A stretch of DNA of 64,000 bases from a virus: positions 107,840 to 171,839 of IMG/VR virus record IMGVR_UViG_3300042881_003464. One strand, 5' to 3'. Each line of letters opens with the position of its first letter. Position 1 is the stretch's first letter. Below, piece by piece: positions 61,230-64,000 of the stretch. A program made the position numbers and the translations under genes. The notes below the pieces were generated by a model, which made no database searches, had not been told where the DNA came from, and saw only the letters and a program-made list of their open reading frames with translations.

Positions 61230-61334
61230 AACCATATTGAAACACACTAGGGGATTCGAACCGCCTCACTGTCGGCATCGGACAGCATTACCACCCGTCG
61301 TGCGCCCTTCGGCTTAGTGTGCTTCAATATGGTC
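61230..61334 (-). ncRNA. tRNA-like RNA with extended acceptor stem
   Basis: CCATATTGAAGCACACTA at the 5' end pairs with TAGTGTGTTTCAATATGG at the 3' end (about 17 bp). Inside are a hairpin CTGTC-CGATGCC-GACAG in the anticodon-arm position and a T-arm-like GGTTCGAATCCCC. The segment before the anticodon arm is 9 bases too long and there is no CCA, so it is not a normal tRNA. A strong promoter (61347) starts transcription a few bases upstream. Confidence 0.5.
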
Positions 61335-61346
61335 CCAACATTGAGC

Positions 61347-61375
61347 ATTATAAACAAACGCCAAATATTGGTCAA
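61347..61375 (-). promoter_or_regulatory. Sigma70-type promoter of the tRNA-like RNA
   Basis: TTGACC (61370-61375), 17-base spacer, TATAAT (61347-61352). Predicted start about 61340, at the foot of the long stem. Confidence 0.85.
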
Positions 61376-61507
61376 CCATATGTTGGGGTCGACACCCCAA
61401 CCAGTAGTCTTACTCACCTCGTTGCCGCCAGGGTTTTCATGTGTACTGTCCGCCCGTTTGTGATTTTTAGTGAATCACTGGTCCTCGTTACCTTAAACAC
61501 TCAACAA
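61376..61507 (-). other. Non-coding stretch, hairpin GTTGGGG..CCCCAAC
   Basis: 132 bases with no real ORF. A TATAAT (61507-61512) with a weak -35 (TTACAA, 16-base spacer) points into it and a 7-bp stem lies at 61382-61400. May be another short RNA. Confidence 0.25.
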
Positions 61508-61663
61508 TTATAACACGTTTTTTGCGAGTTGTAACTGTCTAAAGCCTTGTTGCATCAGCCTAGCTCGTTCCAGCTTGGCTTCAATAAGTTCGGCCAATTG
61601 TTCTGCTGTTAGTACGTGCTCCTTGAGCTGATGCAAAAGTTTTTCATCGTTATTTTCTTTCAT
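61508..61663 (-). CDS. Small helical protein, 51 aa
   Basis: ATG at 61663 with AAGGG upstream. Sequence KLLHQLKEHVLTAEQLAELI then EAKLERARLMQQGFRQLQ is strongly helical and likely coiled coil. Directly downstream of a terminator. Unknown function; its TAA forms part of a possible -10 box. Confidence 0.55.
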   Translation of the reverse strand: MKENNDEKLLHQLKEHVLTAEQLAELIEAKLERARLMQQGFRQLQLAKNVL

Positions 61664-61671
61664 TTTTCCCT

Positions 61672-61709
61672 TAAAAAACAAAAAGCCCTGGAGTTTTTAC
61701 TTCCAGGGC
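61672..61709 (-). terminator. Terminator of the short transcript from 61874
   Basis: Stem GCCCTGGA / TCCAGGGC (61685-61709) with an 8-base loop, followed on the - strand by TTTTTGTTTTTT. Confidence 0.85.
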
Positions 61710-61868
61710 CCTAGTAGACGCATGTTGCTTGATGCTTGATCTACTTGGACCCCCCACTATCATTAATCTTGATCGCACGGGTATACCCAAACTGGAGCCA
61801 TGTTGATAGGCCACTCTGTGTGGGACATTTGTGCATCGCGGATAATGAAAGTATTGAAGTCATCATAG
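61710..61868 (-). ncRNA. Candidate small RNA between promoter and terminator
   Basis: About 160-190 bases lie between the promoter at 61874 and the terminator at 61672. The only ORF is 41 codons without a ribosome-binding site. A GGGTATACCC palindrome is present. A non-coding RNA is the simplest reading. Confidence 0.4.
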
Positions 61869-61873
61869 CATCT

Positions 61874-61902
61874 ATTTTACATTTTTATTTATACCAGGTC
61901 AA
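61874..61902 (-). promoter_or_regulatory. Sigma70-type promoter with overlapping late box
   Basis: TTGACC (61897-61902), 17-base spacer, TAAAAT (61874-61879). The spacer also contains TATAAATA, the T4 late consensus. Confidence 0.6.
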
Positions 61903-61972
61903 CCTAGTTTTTGAAAAAAACAACAGACATTTCGCCAAATTTCTTAACAAAGATGCAAGAGTTGTTGTTTTG

Positions 61973-62335
61973 CTAACGTTCTGATAATCTGTATACGTAG
62001 TTAGAAAAATTACCGTACAGCGCCATCATCATGGCTTCTCTGCTGCCAAAAAAGGTAATACGTCTCTTTTTATCCAAGTGATATGGCCACTGTTGTCCAC
62101 GATCCAATCTCAACAGGCTACCTTGCGATATGGGCTGATCTCGTGGTATCACAAATTCATGACACTCCAATTCTGCTTGCTCTTTGAACACACGTAGTCC
62201 TAGATCGGTCAGCGACAAACCACCTTTGTTTCTAAGATTACGCCACCAGGTGTTCATGGCAACTTCAAAAGGCACACGATCTGGCTCAGGCAGCAGATCT
62301 AATACTCTACGAGTGATTTCAGCTTTGCGATTCAC
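61973..62335 (-). CDS. Conserved phage hypothetical, 120 aa
   Basis: GTG at 62335 (17-base overlap with upstream gene) preferred to a GTG further upstream. KAEITRRVLDLLPEPDRVPF, WWRNLRNKGGLSLTDLGLRVF then KKRRITFFGSREAMMMAL. The pattern suggests a small nucleic-acid-binding protein of T4-like phages; I cannot name it. Confidence 0.55.
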   Translation of the reverse strand: MNRKAEITRRVLDLLPEPDRVPFEVAMNTWWRNLRNKGGLSLTDLGLRVFKEQAELECHEFVIPRDQPISQGSLLRLDRGQQWPYHLDKKRRITFFGSREAMMMALYGNFSNYVYRLSER

Positions 62336-62639
62336 TGGAGGTTCCAGTGACCGGAGGATACACTTGATCTCCAGCACGTAGCAACACCACGGTGAATTTG
62401 TTGGTACGAAATTGGCTATTCAGCTTTTTGGCCAAGTTGATTGCATGTCCGGGATTGCTAAAGCTGACCTTTTTGTATTTGGGACCAGGAAACTGCTGCA
62501 ACATGTTGGCAGTTTTGAGATTGATAGGAGCGCCATCAAAAAACACAGCCCAGATACCCTCGCTGGCCAGCACTTGTTCTGTACGATAGGTATTTTTATC
62601 TGTGAGTTCTACTAGGATTTTTGGCTTGGGTCTAGACAC
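62319..62639 (-). CDS. Hypothetical protein, 106 aa
   Basis: TAAGGAG site 6 bases upstream and TAAATA at 62663. KPKILVELTDKNTYRTEQVL.. then KYKKVSFSNPGHAINLAKKL; alpha/beta. Basic C-terminal part. Function unknown. Confidence 0.6.
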   Translation of the reverse strand: MSRPKPKILVELTDKNTYRTEQVLASEGIWAVFFDGAPINLKTANMLQQFPGPKYKKVSFSNPGHAINLAKKLNSQFRTNKFTVVLLRAGDQVYPPVTGTSSESQS

Positions 62640-62688
62640 AGCATCTCCTTACTTCAATTCAATATTTATGCCAAAAACCATGTAGTTT

Positions 62689-62895
62689 TTATTTAAAGCC
62701 ACCACCAGTGACTTCGATGTTTATGACTTCGCTTTGAGAATTCTTTTGTTCAGCAGCGGCTTGTAGCTGCATCAAGAGCTTGGTAATGTCAGCATGCAGA
62801 TCCCTTGCATCCTGCATGGTCATAACAAAGTCCTTGGCCGCACGACTTTCATGTGCTTTGATCCTGTCCACAAAGCGATTGATGTGCATGCTCAT
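62689..62895 (-). CDS. Hypothetical helical protein, 68 aa
   Basis: ATGA overlap with the upstream gene. Helices INRFVDRIKAHESRAAKDFVM and DLHADITKLLMQLQAAAEQ look coiled-coil-forming; ends in VTGGGFK. Unknown. Confidence 0.6.
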   Translation of the reverse strand: MSMHINRFVDRIKAHESRAAKDFVMTMQDARDLHADITKLLMQLQAAAEQKNSQSEVINIEVTGGGFK

Positions 62896-63326
62896 TGTGC
62901 TTCCTGTTCACTGTGAAAAGGGCCATGATAGGGATAGCGTTGCAGTGTGATCAGTTTTGGATTGCGTACCACACGCCATGTGCGATTCTGCATTACCTTA
63001 TACCATCCAGCTGCATACCAACTCTTGCTCTTGCGAGTTTTGGTAAACAGTGGTAACTGCCTACGCACTTCATAGATGCCGTTGTATGCATTACAACCAG
63101 TTTCAAATCCATGTACTTGATTCTGAGGCTTTTTGTTGGTCTTAACAGCTGGTTCAAAGTCAATGCCCACACGTTGTTTGATTGTGCGAACACTTTTGTA
63201 GATCTCAACTTGATCTAGAATTTTAACTGTGTATCCATTAGCAGTGGCCTGAATGTTTCCGACCTTTTCGTCGTTTTGTTTTAGTATCCAAAAACGATCA
63301 GGTACTACGGGCTTGGCTATTATCAT
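62892..63326 (-). CDS. Conserved phage hypothetical, 144 aa
   Basis: Overlaps the nuclease gene by 29 bases. RFWILKQNDEKVGNIQATANGYTV.., then FETGCNAYNGIYEVRRQLPLF, KSWYAAGWYKV. I recall similar proteins next to replication genes in T4-like cyanophages; function unknown. Confidence 0.6.
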   Translation of the reverse strand: MIIAKPVVPDRFWILKQNDEKVGNIQATANGYTVKILDQVEIYKSVRTIKQRVGIDFEPAVKTNKKPQNQVHGFETGCNAYNGIYEVRRQLPLFTKTRKSKSWYAAGWYKVMQNRTWRVVRNPKLITLQRYPYHGPFHSEQEAQ

Positions 63327-64000
63327 TCAATACTCCTTGGTATATTGTATTCAACCATTGTGCATACTGTTCTGCCTGTTCGCTGATTTTTTGCAAATCA
63401 AACTTACCACAGAACTTCATGAATCGCACACCTACTTGTCCAATGTCTTTGTGCGAAACCTGTTCACGAATAGCTGAGTCAACTTTATACTTGACTTCGT
63501 CAGGCTGAGCTGTGAGGTCAATAAGTTGTTTGTTGCGAATGTAGTCATCTAACACACGATGTTCTTGACCATCATGATCTGTCCACCTTTGCAACATCAG
63601 ATTGTTCCATGCATAACCACGTGCATGGCGATCTTCAAATGCTTCCATTAATCCTACTTTGTTTTTTGTGCCCTTGACACGAACACCTGGATATGCAGAG
63701 AACACATTGTCAGATGCATCGCCTCGCATGCATTTTTCAAACAATAACCACTCTGGGTCGGGGATACGTTTAGGTTGTTTGGTTTTTTTATCTACGACTT
63801 CACGACCACGTGCATCAAACACACCTTCTAGTGTGATCAACTCGTCTTGAATACCATTGAATTGATTTACATTAGGGGCGATGAGTTGCACAAAATCAGT
63901 GTCACTGCTGACAATAGTGTGATGATCCTGGGGATGCAGATGTATCCATCTAGCAATGATATCGTCAGCTTCTGCTTCAGGGTGACGTATGACCGAACAG
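63298..64000 (-). CDS. 5'-3' exonuclease, T4 RNase H/FEN type (start outside window)
   Basis: The frame continues to the right edge. Just before the in-frame GTG at 63891 it reads PEAEADDIIARW..TIVSSDTDFVQLIAP: the acidic EADD and the SxDxD are metal-binding residues of FEN-family nucleases. Downstream MRGDASDNVFSAYPGVRVKGT is the helix-hairpin-helix region (GDxSDNxPG-like). In T4, gene rnh removes RNA primers. C-terminus complete. Confidence 0.85.
   Translation of the reverse strand, partial: CSVIRHPEAEADDIIARWIHLHPQDHHTIVSSDTDFVQLIAPNVNQFNGIQDELITLEGVFDARGREVVDKKTKQPKRIPDPEWLLFEKCMRGDASDNVFSAYPGVRVKGTKNKVGLMEAFEDRHARGYAWNNLMLQRWTDHDGQEHRVLDDYIRNKQLIDLTAQPDEVKYKVDSAIREQVSHKDIGQVGVRFMKFCGKFDLQKISEQAEQYAQWLNTIYQGVLNDNSQARST

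Noticed and set aside
61096-61278. 60-codon - strand frame (MPTVRRFESPS..)
   Set aside because: Covers the tRNA-like element and hairpins; no ribosome-binding site.

Overview
The window looks like part of a large tailed-phage genome of the T4-like (myovirus) type that infects an aquatic Gram-negative bacterium. Evidence: very long virion proteins at the left end, dense operons with 4-bp ATGA overlaps, a FEN/T4-RNase-H type 5' nuclease at the right end, a thymidylate synthase ThyX, TAAATA late-promoter-like boxes before many starts, and a battery of 29 convincing tRNA genes. The host is probably a proteobacterium that makes pyrroloquinoline quinone (PQQ), such as a methylotroph; this rests on a phage copy of pqqA and is inference.

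Layout. (1) 1-10.2 kb, + strand: tail or fibre genes, led by a >2,300-residue protein with integrin-like FG-GAP repeats. (2) 10.2-33.8 kb: a modification island. It holds DXD-type and GT10-like glycosyltransferase candidates, five consecutive radical SAM enzymes with an N-terminal twitch (Fe-S) domain, a NodU-type carbamoyltransferase, an amidinotransferase (a second lies at 37.7 kb), a sugar epimerase, a DegT aminotransferase, a PIG-L deacetylase, a class I methyltransferase-like companion further right, and two SGNH-type hydrolases. Together these could build and attach an unusual carbamoylated/guanidinylated amino sugar or decorate a surface polymer; substrate and product are unknown. (3) 33.8-44.2 kb, - strand: ThyX, a MoxR ATPase with a VWA/metallopeptidase partner, many small unknown genes driven by strict TTGACC-N17-TATAAT promoters, S-adenosylhomocysteine hydrolase and an RNA polymerase omega-like subunit. 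(4) 44.2-48.9 kb: groES-groEL, then a phosphate pair (PstS and an OprP/O-like porin) behind a candidate Pho box. (5) 48.9-55.1 kb: a circularly permuted two-piece tmRNA, a 49-residue Bfd-like ferredoxin, a B12-binding radical SAM protein, a methyltransferase, two phosphatases, and an isolated + strand pqqA with its own -10 box, ribosome-binding site and terminator. (6) 55.1-61.4 kb: tRNA genes covering all twenty amino acids plus an initiator tRNA, mixed with tiny genes and, from 59.9 kb on, about 1.5 kb of structured-looking non-coding DNA. (7) 61.5-64 kb: small genes and the start of the replication-associated nuclease.

How it fits together. The tRNAs, tmRNA, GGQ release-factor-like protein, omega subunit and GroEL/ES suggest a phage that partly supports its own gene expression and protein quality control. 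PstS, porin, PqqA, AhcY and the ferredoxin look like auxiliary metabolic genes for phosphate, PQQ, methyl-cycle and iron/electron supply. The modification island next to the tail genes is the least understood and perhaps most novel part.
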